Assembly (NCBI RefSeq): GCF_003097235.1 | Contig: NZ_QEQQ01000009.1 | Location: 1-64,000, forward strand | Direction of reading: 5' to 3' | DNA length: 64,000 bases | Source of the DNA: Pseudomonas sp. CC120222-01a | GTDB taxonomy: Bacteria; Pseudomonadota; Gammaproteobacteria; Pseudomonadales; Pseudomonadaceae | In this document: piece after piece, positions 19,963 to 28,366 of the stretch | Position numbering within the stretch: the stretch's first letter is position 1 | Layout: each line of letters starts with the position of its first letter | Notes under the pieces: model-generated | What the model saw: only the letters and a program-made list of their open reading frames with translations | Databases searched by the model: none | What the model was told of the DNA's origin: nothing | Position numbers and translations under genes: made by a program

Positions 19963-22143
19963 TTACCTATACTTAAGGACATTAAATACCGCATCATGAA
20001 CAGCCCCTTTACCGCCGAGCAATTTACCACGCGCACTCTTAGTGTCGACCTTTAACTTGGCCGCGGTACCACTTGACGGTTTGATAACTCCTCCGCCCAG
20101 ATGCTGGGTTGTATTTGCAGGGTTACTCATATCAAACACACCGGCTGCCTTTTGATTTTTGGTAAGTGCTCCTGCACCATGCTTAACTTCAAATACATGC
20201 AACTTACCTTGGGCATCGCGAGCAACAAAGTCAGCCCTCACCCTACTTCCGTTAACTTTCATTGTCACCTCTTCAGCGACAATTTTATACCCACTCCGTT
20301 CCAAATCATGCATCGCCTTGGTTCGACCTTTGTCACCACTAACGGCGCTCTTGCATAGTCCAAAAGGGTCAATCCAGATAACAGCATTTGGAGCATAAAC
20401 GTATAAATTATAGCCGCCTTCTATGCCGATAGGATCTTGAGTAACAAAACGTCCAACTTCAGGATCATAATACCGGAAGGTATTGTAGTGCAGTCCTGTT
20501 TCAGTATCAAAGTACTGACCTTGGAAGCGCAGATTTTGCCCGACCTCATTTATAGGTAGCTGCTCTATCTCACCCCATGACCGATACGTCGCCTGCCAAA
20601 CGATCCTGCCATTGCTATCCGTCAGCTCCAGAGGCGTACCAATCTGGTCAGTATGGAAGTAGTAGAGCTTCTGCTCTTCCCCTTCCACCTGATCGACCCG
20701 AGCCAACGGCGCATAGCTACTCGGCTCATACAAGTACAAAATGCTCTGCCCAGGCGTCTCCTCCCGCAGCATCCTCAAGCCTTGCCAGAGGAAGCGCTTC
20801 TGCTCAACTTCACCATTGATTTCAGCCTGCTTGGCCACCCGCCGCCCTAGGCTGTCGTACTGGTAGTGCCCCGTACTCTCCAGCTTGCCATTGACCACTG
20901 TCTCAGCCCGAACCAACCGGTTCTCGCAGTCATAGGCAAAGGTCTGCAGCTTGCTGTGCCCCGAGCGCTTCTCGATCAGGTTGCCCCACGGGTCGTAGCG
21001 ATACTCCTGGTCACGCCACTGCTTGATCCGGTTATCCCTGACCTTGTCAAACTGCCGGGCATTGAAGTTCAGCCGGTTCGCCGCGGCGTCGTAGCGGAAC
21101 TCTTCACTACCCACCAGCGAGCCGGTATCACGGCTGCGCAACTGACCGTTGGCTTCGTATTCGTACTTGATCTCGCCGCGCAGCTTGTCGAGTGTGCGTA
21201 CCAGCTCACCGGCCGGGTCGTACTGGTAACGGCGGTGAATCGGGTTGTAAGCATGCTCTACCAGAAGCGAGGTGTTGATGCCGGTGTTATGCACCTGCGA
21301 GAGCTTGTCGGCGGGCAAGGTCGAAGCAAACTGCCAGGCCTTGCGTCCCATCGCATCGTAGCCAAAGCAACTGGTGAGCTTGCCTTGGGTGCGGTAGACC
21401 TCACGGTGCAGATCATCCCGCTCCATGTCGCTGATCACCTGGCCATCCAGGTTCAGCTGGTGCAGGTGCCCGCTGCCGTAATACAGGTGATTGACCTTGC
21501 GGCCATCCGGTAGCGTCAGCGTGGTCAGGTTGCTGAGCGGGTCGTACTCGTAGCCCAGCGTCCCATCAGGCGTGATTTCTTTTGTCAGCCGGCCCAGCAG
21601 GTCGTAGGCGTACTCCAGCTTTTCCTCGGCCACGCCCAGCTGCTTGCCGATACCACTCGGGTGGCGCTCGATGCTCAGCAACCGGTCACCGTCGTCGTAG
21701 GTGAACTGCTGCTGCGCATCGCGATTAAGCTTGGCGATCAAGCGCCCGATGGTGTCGCGCTCGAACAGCGTATGCCGCTCCGGCCGCTCGGCATTGTCGC
21801 CGTAGCCAATCTCATCCAGTCGAGTCAGGTGGCCACCGACGTTGTAGCTGAAGCGCCGGATCAGGTTATCCACCCGCACCTCTTCGCTCAGCCGATCCGA
21901 GGCGTCGTAGGCAAAGCTGTAGGTCGCGTTGTTCTCGTTGACCAGTGCCGTCAGGCGCACGGCCTTGTCGTACTCGTAGCGAACCCGCTGCCCCTTGGCA
22001 TCTTCGCGGCTGCTCGGCAGGCCACGGGCGGTGCGCATCAGCCGGATGGTCTGGCCCTTGCCGTCGGTGTGGCTGAGCACCTGGCCGTAGACGTTGTAGG
22101 TGAAGCTTTCCTTGGTCCCGTCCGGATGGCTGATACGCACCAC
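19963..22143 (-). pseudogene. 5'-truncated rhs with PD-(D/E)XK-like toxin tip (orphan Rhs-CT module)
   Basis: The frame gives 726 residues: Rhs YD-repeat core, the DPIGIEGGYNLYVYAPN region, the DPFGL boundary at residue 596, then a 130-residue tip. The tip carries an Asp in RADFVARD (near 638) and FEVKHG (Glu 652, Lys 654) plus a following Gln, a PD-(D/E)XK nuclease pattern. It lacks the PAAR/TM N-terminus and half the core. Homology to the full-length gene continues frameshifted to about 22224, across a 23-bp net deletion near 22175. Translation from the GTG at 22143 is doubtful; it looks like a stored alternative tip. Confidence 0.85.
20434..22143. repeat. Colinear 1.7-kb direct repeat, copy in truncated rhs
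   Basis: This segment aligns without any length difference to 23258-24967, at a constant offset of 2824 bases checked at both ends. Identity is high, with scattered substitutions, mostly synonymous. It spans the Rhs core up to just before the toxin boundary. Confidence 0.9.
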
Positions 22144-22333
22144 TTCACCGTCCGGCTGGTACTCCAGGCGGGTGGGCTACCACATACCGGCGCTCGTCGT
22201 ATCGGTAGTAAATGCTCTTACCCACACAGCGTCAACGAAGCACCTTTAATTGCGTCGCTATACATTTTTACCAACCAAAATGACTAGAGATATAAAAGAT
22301 TAGTGACCTTCATAATTTCTCCCAGCATAAGGA

Positions 22334-22768
22334 TCAGCTCAGCTCAAAATAAAACTCAATGAAACTATTGAAGTCACTCCACTGCGGGGCAAATCGCCCC
22401 GCTTTGAAATCTTCCAATCTCACACCAAGGGAAATCTCAAGCACCTCTCCAGTTCTGGAATTATAGTAATAGCCGCTTTCACCCTCAAAGCTGTCCAAGG
22501 GTATGTAATCAAAGCTCAAACCTAGAGTGTCATGAGTGCGCTTCAGTGCAAGATCAAACTTGGTGTTTTTAGAGAACCAACCAAGCTGATAGAGTTCATG
22601 TCCTCTCGAGGAAAATGTGGGGCCATCTTCGGCATGCAAGAAAAACTCAGCACAGTCCGACCCTATATCAACCCCTAACTTAACTAGCTCAGCCTCGTAA
22701 TCTGCGCTAGCATCATCATACCACCAGCCTTTTTGGCGACAAAAATTTATAACTTTATCCGATAGCAT
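22334..22768 (-). CDS. Immunity protein for the LHH nuclease tip, SUKH-like
   Basis: A 144-residue acidic cytoplasmic protein starting 6 nt after the rhs stop. Features such as GHELYQLGWF, YIPLDSFEGESGYYYNSRTGEVLEISLG and the C-terminal SDFNSFIEFYFEL resemble the SMI1/KNR4 (SUKH) superfamily, a common immunity fold for nuclease toxins. The fold call is from pattern only. The gene is more AT-rich than the Rhs core. It would bind and block the LHH toxin in kin cells. Confidence 0.7.
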   Translation of the reverse strand: MLSDKVINFCRQKGWWYDDASADYEAELVKLGVDIGSDCAEFFLHAEDGPTFSSRGHELYQLGWFSKNTKFDLALKRTHDTLGLSFDYIPLDSFEGESGYYYNSRTGEVLEISLGVRLEDFKAGRFAPQWSDFNSFIEFYFELS

Positions 22769-22774
22769 TTTGAG

Positions 22775-25700
22775 TCACCCACAAGTTAATTTACTTGAAC
22801 GAATATTTTTTTCCGCCTGCGCTCTCGACATCCAATAACTTTCTCTGTCGCCATTAAAAATAGTGCGATCTACTGGATTATGTGGATGTTGCCCCGGCAG
22901 ATGAGGATGAAGCGCGTTTGTCCTTCCATATGTCTGATGCGTATCTGCTGATAACTCAAAGAGCGAGCCAAGCGCATCCTGCTTAGAATGGTGCAAATTA
23001 AGCTGAGAGTAACTACCATTTTTCAAAACAAAAGGACTTTTACCCTCCGACGCTAAATCAAGATTTGTTTTGATACCTTCGCGAGTATTAACAGGCAAGT
23101 CCCAGTCAATTTTCTGCTGAAAAACGGTGTGCGTGCTACCAGACGGAGCGGTGAACGTTGAGCTCGTGAAGAAACCTGCCAAGCCATAAGGGTCTATCCA
23201 ACTTATCGAGTTCGCAGCATAGCGATAAAGATTGAACCCTCCTGCCAATCCAATCGGATCCTGGGTAACAAATCGCCCGACTTCAGAATCATAGTATCGA
23301 AACGTATTGTAGTTTAGATCCGATTCGTCATCAAAGTATTGACCCTGAAATCGAAGATTCTGCTCGACTTCACTGATAGCTAGCTGCTCTAGAGAGCCCC
23401 ACGAGCGATACGTCGCCTGCCAAACGATCTTGCCATCTGTGTCCGTCAGTTCCAGCGGCGTACCAATCTGGTCCGTATGGAAGTAGTAGAGTTTCTGCTC
23501 TTCGCCTTCTGCTTGGTCAACACGCGCCAGTGGTGCATAGCTACCCGGCTCGTACAGGTACACGGTGCACTGCCCTGGCGCCTCCTCCCGAAGCATCCTC
23601 AAGCCTTGCCAGAGGAAGCGCTTCTGCTCAACTTCACCATTGATTTCAGCCTGCTTGGCCACCCGCCGCCCAAGGCTGTCGTACTGGTAGTGTCCCGCAC
23701 TCTCCAGCCTGCCATTGACCACGGTTTCAGCCCGAACCAACCGGTTCTCGCAGTCATAGGCAAAGGTCTGCAGCTTGCTGTGCCCCGAGAGCTTCTCGAT
23801 CAGGTTGCCCCAAGGGTCGTACCGGTACTCTTGATCCCGCCACTGCTTGATCCGGTTGTCCCTCACCTTGTCAAACTGCCGCGCATTGAAGTTCAGGCGG
23901 TTCGCCGCCGCGTCATAGCGGAACTCTTCGCTGCCCACCAGCGAGCCGGTATCACGGCTGCGCAACTGGCCATTGGCTTCGTACTCGTACTTGATCTCGC
24001 CGCGCAGCTTGTCGAGCGTACGTACCAACTCGCCCGCCGGGTCGTACTGATAGCGGCGGTGAATCGGGTTGTAGGCATGCTCCACCAGCAGCGAGGTATT
24101 GATGCCGGTATTGTGCACCTGCGAAAGCTTGTCCGCGGGCAAGGTCGAGGCAAACTGCCAGGCCTTGCGCCCCATCGCGTCGTAGCCGAAGCAACTGGTG
24201 AGCTTGCCCTGGGTCCGGTACACCTCGCGGTGCAGATCATCCCGCTCCATGTCGCTGATCACCTGGCCGTCTAGGTTCAGCTGGTGCAGGTGCCCGCTGC
24301 CGTAATACAGGTGGTTAACCTTGCGCCCATCCGGCAGGGTCAACGTAGTCAGGTTGCTGAGTGGATCGTACTCGTAGCCCAGCGTCCCAGCGGGCGTGAT
24401 TTCCTGCGTCAGCCGGCCCAGCAGGTCGTAAGCGTACTCCAGCTTTTCTTCGGTTACGCCCAGCTGCTTGCCAATACCACTCGGGTGGCGCTCAATGCTG
24501 AGCAAACGGTCACCGTCGTCGTAGGTGAACTGCTGCTGCGCGTCGCGATTGAGCTTGGCGATCAGGCGGCCAATGGTGTCACGCTCAAACAGCGTATGCC
24601 GCTCCGGGCGCTCGGCGTTTTCGCCGTAGCCAATCTCATCCAGCCGGGTGAGGTGACCACCAACGTTGTAGCTGAAGCGCCGGGTCAGGTTATCCACCCG
24701 TACCTCTTCGCTCAGCCGGTCCGAGGCGTCGTAGGCAAAGCTGTAGGTGGCGTTGTTCTCGTTGACCAGCGCGGTCAGGCGCACAGCCTTGTCGTACTCG
24801 TAACGCACCCGCTGGCCCTTGGCATCTTCGCGGCTGCTCGGCAGGCCACGGGCGGTGCGCATCAGGCGGATGGTCTGGCCTTTACCGTCGGTATGGCTGA
24901 GCACTTGGCCGTAGACGTTGTAGGTGAAGCTTTCCTTGGTCCCGTCCGGATGGGTGATGCGCAGCACTTCCCCGTCCGGTTTGCGCTCCAGGCTGGTGGT
25001 CTGGTTCAGCGCATCGGTCACCGCCACCAGGTGCTGACGCTCGTCATAGCGGTAGTAGGTGCTCTTGCCGGAGCAATCCTGATAACGCTCGACCTGGGCC
25101 AGGGTGTTCCACCACAGGTACTTGGACTTGTAGGTCGCATCGATGATGGTGTGCGGCAGGCCGTCATCGCTGTTGAGGTATTCGGTCATCTGGCCGAGGG
25201 CATCGAATTCGGCGAGCAGGTTGCCCTTGTCGTCGTAACGTGCGCGCCAGGTGCTGCCGTCCGGGTAGCTGACCTGGGTCACCAGCGTGGTCAGGTGGTG
25301 GTATTCGTACTGGATCTTGCGGCCCAGCGGGTCGGTTTCTTCGAGCAGGCGGGCATATTCGTCGTACTTGAAGGTCAGGCGGTTACCGTCCGGCAGGTCG
25401 AGGCCGACCATGTTGCCGTTCTCGTCCAGCGCGATGGAGTAGCGCTCACCACCGTAGTCACGGCTGGCGACCACGCGGTGGTCGGCGTTGTACTGCACTT
25501 CCAGTTCGCGGCCGAGCACGTCGGTGGCCCAGCTGGTGCGGGCGTCGAGGTCATAGCGGAAATGGTAGTGCTCGCCATCGCTGGTCCAGTGCTCGACCAC
25601 GCGTGGTTTGCCGCCCTGGGTTTCCCAGCGGTAGTGGCAGCCCAGGCCCAGGGCGTTGCTGTGGGTGACCATCAGGCCTTCGGCGTAGCTGAAGCTGCGC

Positions 25701-27004
25701 ACGGTGTCGCCGTTGCGGTTGATCACCGTGGTCAGCTGGCCGAGTTCGTCGTAGCGGTACTGGGTCAGCGTTTCGACGGCCTGGTTGTCGACCACGCGCT
25801 TGATGTCGGTCAGCCGGCCCAGCGGATTGTCGTAGTGCAGGTGCACGCGGGTGCCGCCGGTGGCACTGATGTCGGTCAGGGTGCCGTCGGGGGTGCGGGT
25901 GAAATGCAGGAAATGGCCGAGGGCATTTTCGATGCGTTGCAGCGGCACTTCGGTGTTGCTGTCGGGCACTTCACCGAAATAGAAGAACAGGTTGTCGAGG
26001 GTCTGCAGGATGTAGTGACCGCCCTCGGTGCACACCAAGTACACCTGTTCGTGCGGGTTGTAGAGACGCTCGCCCGGCTGCAGGGTCACGAACGGGACTT
26101 CGCGGCCCTGATTGTCAGTCAGGTAGATGAACGAGCCCTGGCGGCGCAGGCTCTGTTCCCAGGGCAGCACCCAGCCACGGCCGAGTACGCTGTCGACGGT
26201 GAGGTCGCTGGCGTAGAAGCGTGACCACTCGATCGGCATCAGGCCGGGCAGGCTGAAGTCGATTTCATCGGGGATCAGCTTGCGGCCAGTGGTGAGGTCA
26301 ACCGGGTTGCCGACCAAGCCACCGATGGCTTTGCGTGCCACGGGCTCGATCACGTAGCGGCTGGCCACCTCGCCGGCGACGAAGCCTGCGGTGAACTTCA
26401 GGGCGCAGGGCATGATGGCTTTCATGCCGGCCTGGGTCCCGGCCTTGATCAACTGGGCGATACCGCCGGCGGCACCGGCGATGGCCATCAGCACATCCAC
26501 GGTAGTGCGCAGCCATTCTGGAATCTCGTCATCGACCGGCAGGTAACGGTAAGTGCCGCCGCCAATGTAGACATCCCCGGAACCACCGGAAATGGTCGCG
26601 CCGCAGGTCAGTTTGTCGCCCTTGCGTGCCGCAGCGACGCTGTTGATGAAGACGTTGGTCGAGCCTTCGGCGATCTGCACCGGCCCGGGGTGCTTGTCGC
26701 AGGCGCCGATGCTTTTCTCGACCCGGGCGGCCTTACGGCTGTTGATGAAGACGTTGGGTGAGGCAGTGGTTATCGTCCCTGAGGGGGACGAGAACATACT
26801 GCCTATCGCCTCTCCGGCGGCGGTCAGCAAGCTGCCTCCGATACCGGCTGCGAGGCCGGCCAGCAAGGCCACGCCGAACCCGCAGGTGAAGGTGGCGATG
26901 GCCACCGTGGCCACCAGCGCAATCCCCAGGGCGGCCCCGATCAGGAAGCCCCCCAGCGCGCTGGTGTGTGAAATATCGTCGCCGAACCTGGCTGCTTCGA
27001 ACAT
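22775..27004 (-). CDS. PAAR-domain Rhs toxin with C-terminal LHH nuclease
   Basis: A 1409-residue polymorphic toxin, probably delivered by a type VI secretion system encoded elsewhere. Order: hydrophobic segments (about 19-64), PAAR-like region (about 80-155, including NVFINSRKAARVEKS and NVFINSVAAARKGDKLTCG), Rhs YD-repeat shell (about 230-1230), boundary motif DPYGL at 1271-1275, then a 134-residue tip. The tip carries LNLHHSKQDALG (LHH at 1337-1339) and HNPVDRTIF..R..YW, matching LHH nucleases of the HNH/Endo VII superfamily. The start has AGGAG upstream. No EagR chaperone gene precedes it. Confidence 0.92.
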   Translation of the reverse strand: MFEAARFGDDISHTSALGGFLIGAALGIALVATVAIATFTCGFGVALLAGLAAGIGGSLLTAAGEAIGSMFSSPSGTITTASPNVFINSRKAARVEKSIGACDKHPGPVQIAEGSTNVFINSVAAARKGDKLTCGATISGGSGDVYIGGGTYRYLPVDDEIPEWLRTTVDVLMAIAGAAGGIAQLIKAGTQAGMKAIMPCALKFTAGFVAGEVASRYVIEPVARKAIGGLVGNPVDLTTGRKLIPDEIDFSLPGLMPIEWSRFYASDLTVDSVLGRGWVLPWEQSLRRQGSFIYLTDNQGREVPFVTLQPGERLYNPHEQVYLVCTEGGHYILQTLDNLFFYFGEVPDSNTEVPLQRIENALGHFLHFTRTPDGTLTDISATGGTRVHLHYDNPLGRLTDIKRVVDNQAVETLTQYRYDELGQLTTVINRNGDTVRSFSYAEGLMVTHSNALGLGCHYRWETQGGKPRVVEHWTSDGEHYHFRYDLDARTSWATDVLGRELEVQYNADHRVVASRDYGGERYSIALDENGNMVGLDLPDGNRLTFKYDEYARLLEETDPLGRKIQYEYHHLTTLVTQVSYPDGSTWRARYDDKGNLLAEFDALGQMTEYLNSDDGLPHTIIDATYKSKYLWWNTLAQVERYQDCSGKSTYYRYDERQHLVAVTDALNQTTSLERKPDGEVLRITHPDGTKESFTYNVYGQVLSHTDGKGQTIRLMRTARGLPSSREDAKGQRVRYEYDKAVRLTALVNENNATYSFAYDASDRLSEEVRVDNLTRRFSYNVGGHLTRLDEIGYGENAERPERHTLFERDTIGRLIAKLNRDAQQQFTYDDGDRLLSIERHPSGIGKQLGVTEEKLEYAYDLLGRLTQEITPAGTLGYEYDPLSNLTTLTLPDGRKVNHLYYGSGHLHQLNLDGQVISDMERDDLHREVYRTQGKLTSCFGYDAMGRKAWQFASTLPADKLSQVHNTGINTSLLVEHAYNPIHRRYQYDPAGELVRTLDKLRGEIKYEYEANGQLRSRDTGSLVGSEEFRYDAAANRLNFNARQFDKVRDNRIKQWRDQEYRYDPWGNLIEKLSGHSKLQTFAYDCENRLVRAETVVNGRLESAGHYQYDSLGRRVAKQAEINGEVEQKRFLWQGLRMLREEAPGQCTVYLYEPGSYAPLARVDQAEGEEQKLYYFHTDQIGTPLELTDTDGKIVWQATYRSWGSLEQLAISEVEQNLRFQGQYFDDESDLNYNTFRYYDSEVGRFVTQDPIGLAGGFNLYRYAANSISWIDPYGLAGFFTSSTFTAPSGSTHTVFQQKIDWDLPVNTREGIKTNLDLASEGKSPFVLKNGSYSQLNLHHSKQDALGSLFELSADTHQTYGRTNALHPHLPGQHPHNPVDRTIFNGDRESYWMSRAQAEKNIRSSKLTCG
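23258..24967. repeat. Colinear 1.7-kb direct repeat, copy in full-length rhs
   Basis: Partner of 20434-22143, same orientation, offset 2824. A single crossover between the two copies would delete 2824 bp, including the LHH tip and its immunity gene, and fuse the full N-terminal part to the second tip in the same reading frame. Confidence 0.9.
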
Positions 27005-27009
27005 GAGAG

Positions 27010-27069
27010 TTACTCCTGTTCGCCAGAAACGGGATAGCCTGCGACCGGGTCGCGTCGATCCATGTACAT
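27010..27069 (-). CDS. 19-codon upstream ORF of rhs
   Basis: ATG at 27069 is preceded 6 nt upstream by AGGGAG. It encodes MYMDRRDPVAGYPVSGEQE and stops at 27010-27012; its last codons overlap the AGGAG of rhs. The arrangement suggests coupled translation, or the remnant of a longer gene whose frame continues open about 15 codons further upstream. There is no known family. Confidence 0.3.
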   Translation of the reverse strand: MYMDRRDPVAGYPVSGEQE

Positions 27070-27141
27070 CAGCATCTCCCTGAAATGCACGGTGAATGTC
27101 TCAATCCAATTGCCGTGTAATCATCCGTGAAAGGCACTGAG

Positions 27142-27169
27142 TAAATAGGCTTGAGCGTTGTTGTGTCAA
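27142..27169 (-). promoter_or_regulatory. Candidate sigma-70 promoter of rhs
   Basis: On the minus strand a consensus -35 TTGACA (27164-27169) is followed after 16 bp by TATTTA (27142-27147), or after 18 bp by TTTACT. It would give a leader of about 130 nt containing the 19-codon ORF. Confidence 0.5.
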
Positions 27170-27212
27170 CCGAGTGCAGGCCTTTTGCGGCGCGGGCTTC
27201 AGGGGAGTAAAC

Positions 27213-27296
27213 ATGACATCAAAAAGCCACACACCAGGGAAATCATTGCCTCCCAAACGAGAGGCTAGCGCTTCTGTTCTATGGCGCTTTTCGTAA
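27213..27296 (+). CDS. 27-codon ORF with strong ribosome site, unknown
   Basis: The ATG at 27213 is preceded by AGGGGAG at 5-nt spacing. The peptide is basic (MTSKSHTPGKSLPPKREASA, then VLWRFS) and ends at TAA 27294-27296. It is antisense to the region just past gspN. It may be a remnant of a lost gene's 5' end; only the ribosome site supports it. Confidence 0.2.
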   Translation: MTSKSHTPGKSLPPKREASASVLWRFS

Positions 27297-27323
27297 CGTT
27301 AGAAATGTCTGTAGGAAGAATCG

Positions 27324-27983
27324 CTACCACTGAACCTTTTTTTGCCCAGACAACGCCTGTGGGCCCAGCCATTGCATACCCCGCAATACTGCAGTCAGTT
27401 CGGCGTCCGGCTGCAAATCGAGCAAAATTGTCGCTCGGTGCGCCAGCAGGTCGGCCTCCAACTTCAACTCATGTTGCCCCTGCTGCACCAATTGCCCGCG
27501 CAAGCGCCAACCTGCACGGCAATCCATCTCTACCCAACCTTGCCCCAACCCCAGCGACCACGGTTCGCTCAAGGCCAGGTCGGTCACGCTCACCCGCCCT
27601 TCACTGCTTCGACACTGGCGCCCCCAACCCTGCATGCGCAGCGTTCCTTGCCATTGCCCGGCCAGGCGGTAGTCCGCCAGAACCGTCGCCTGAGGGGCCA
27701 AAGCCGAAGCTTCCAGCCGCCAGCGCCAAGGCCAGCCTTCAGCGCGCAATTGCCAGGCCTGGCCCTGAAAGCCGAGCTCAGCGTTGGCCTGTATGCGCCA
27801 TGGCTGCACCACCCAGCGCACCGGCCCGACCGGCCCCAGTTGCTGTGCCTGGCCTTGCCACACGCTGCCGCTGACATCACGTGCCGGCAGGCCAACACCG
27901 CGCGCCACCCAGGCAGCCGGCAACTCGACCAGCAGGGTCAGCGTGAACACCAACCCGCACCACAGCAGCCCGCGACGGCTCAT
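27324..27983 (-). CDS. gspN: Type II secretion protein N
   Basis: A 219-residue bitopic protein with one N-terminal membrane anchor (GLLWCGLVFTLTLLVELPAAWVARGVGL) and a beta-rich periplasmic domain (VSGSVWQGQAQQLGPVGPVRWVVQPW) typical of GspN. It is thought to support the GspC-GspD connection in some type II systems but is often dispensable. Its ATG overlaps the gspM stop in an ATGA. It is the last gene of the operon. Confidence 0.88.
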   Translation of the reverse strand: MSRRGLLWCGLVFTLTLLVELPAAWVARGVGLPARDVSGSVWQGQAQQLGPVGPVRWVVQPWRIQANAELGFQGQAWQLRAEGWPWRWRLEASALAPQATVLADYRLAGQWQGTLRMQGWGRQCRSSEGRVSVTDLALSEPWSLGLGQGWVEMDCRAGWRLRGQLVQQGQHELKLEADLLAHRATILLDLQPDAELTAVLRGMQWLGPQALSGQKKVQW

Positions 27984-28366
27984 GGCTGCACCACCAACTC
28001 AAAACGCAGCCCCTTGGCATCCTGCTCAAGCCCCCATTGCAATGGCTGCGCCCCTTCCGCACGCAGGCTCTGCAACCAGCCCTGCAACACGCGCTCATCC
28101 GCTACCCGCCCCCGCAACTGCCAGCTTTTACCTTGCACCTCGACATCAGCCAGTTCGATTTGCCGCGACTGGGCTGACTGGCGCAGGCGCTCCAGGCTCA
28201 CGCCCGGGCCATCCCGCAAGCTTGCGGCCTGCACTGCCAGCTCACGCCACTGGCTGAGCTCACGCCATTGCGCCAAGCCTTCGCGCATGGCCAGGAACGC
28301 CAGCAGCAAGCCAATCAGCCCCCATGCAAACCACAGCCGGTGACGCTGCATCCAGTCCCGATTCAT
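27980..28366 (-). CDS. gspM: Type II secretion protein M
   Basis: A 128-residue inner-membrane protein with one anchor (LWFAWGLIGLLLAFLAMREGL) and a small periplasmic ferredoxin-like domain. GspM stabilises GspL in the assembly platform. I choose MNRDWMQRHR at 28366, overlapping the gspL stop by ATGA; the frame is open upstream but runs through gspL. The length is slightly short for the family. Confidence 0.88.
   Translation of the reverse strand: MNRDWMQRHRLWFAWGLIGLLLAFLAMREGLAQWRELSQWRELAVQAASLRDGPGVSLERLRQSAQSRQIELADVEVQGKSWQLRGRVADERVLQGWLQSLRAEGAQPLQWGLEQDAKGLRFELVVQP

Larger units (their letters stand above)
27005..27323. other. 319-nt region between gspN and rhs: rhs promoter, two tiny ORFs
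   Basis: No full gene is visible. It holds a promoter-like element on the minus strand (27142-27169), a 19-codon minus-strand ORF ending 5 nt before the rhs start, and a 27-codon plus-strand ORF with a good ribosome site (27213-27296). No clear T-run terminator for the gsp operon was found; a small stem (27249-27266) is the only candidate. Confidence 0.6.

Noticed and set aside
20434..24967. Tandem or CRISPR-like repeats in the rhs genes
   Set aside because: The short recurrent units are translated YD repeats of the Rhs shell, not spaced palindromic repeats; the large repeat is gene duplication.
24284..26224. 646-codon open frame on the plus strand
   Set aside because: Shadow of the rhs core; the rhs reading on the minus strand has clear YD repeats.
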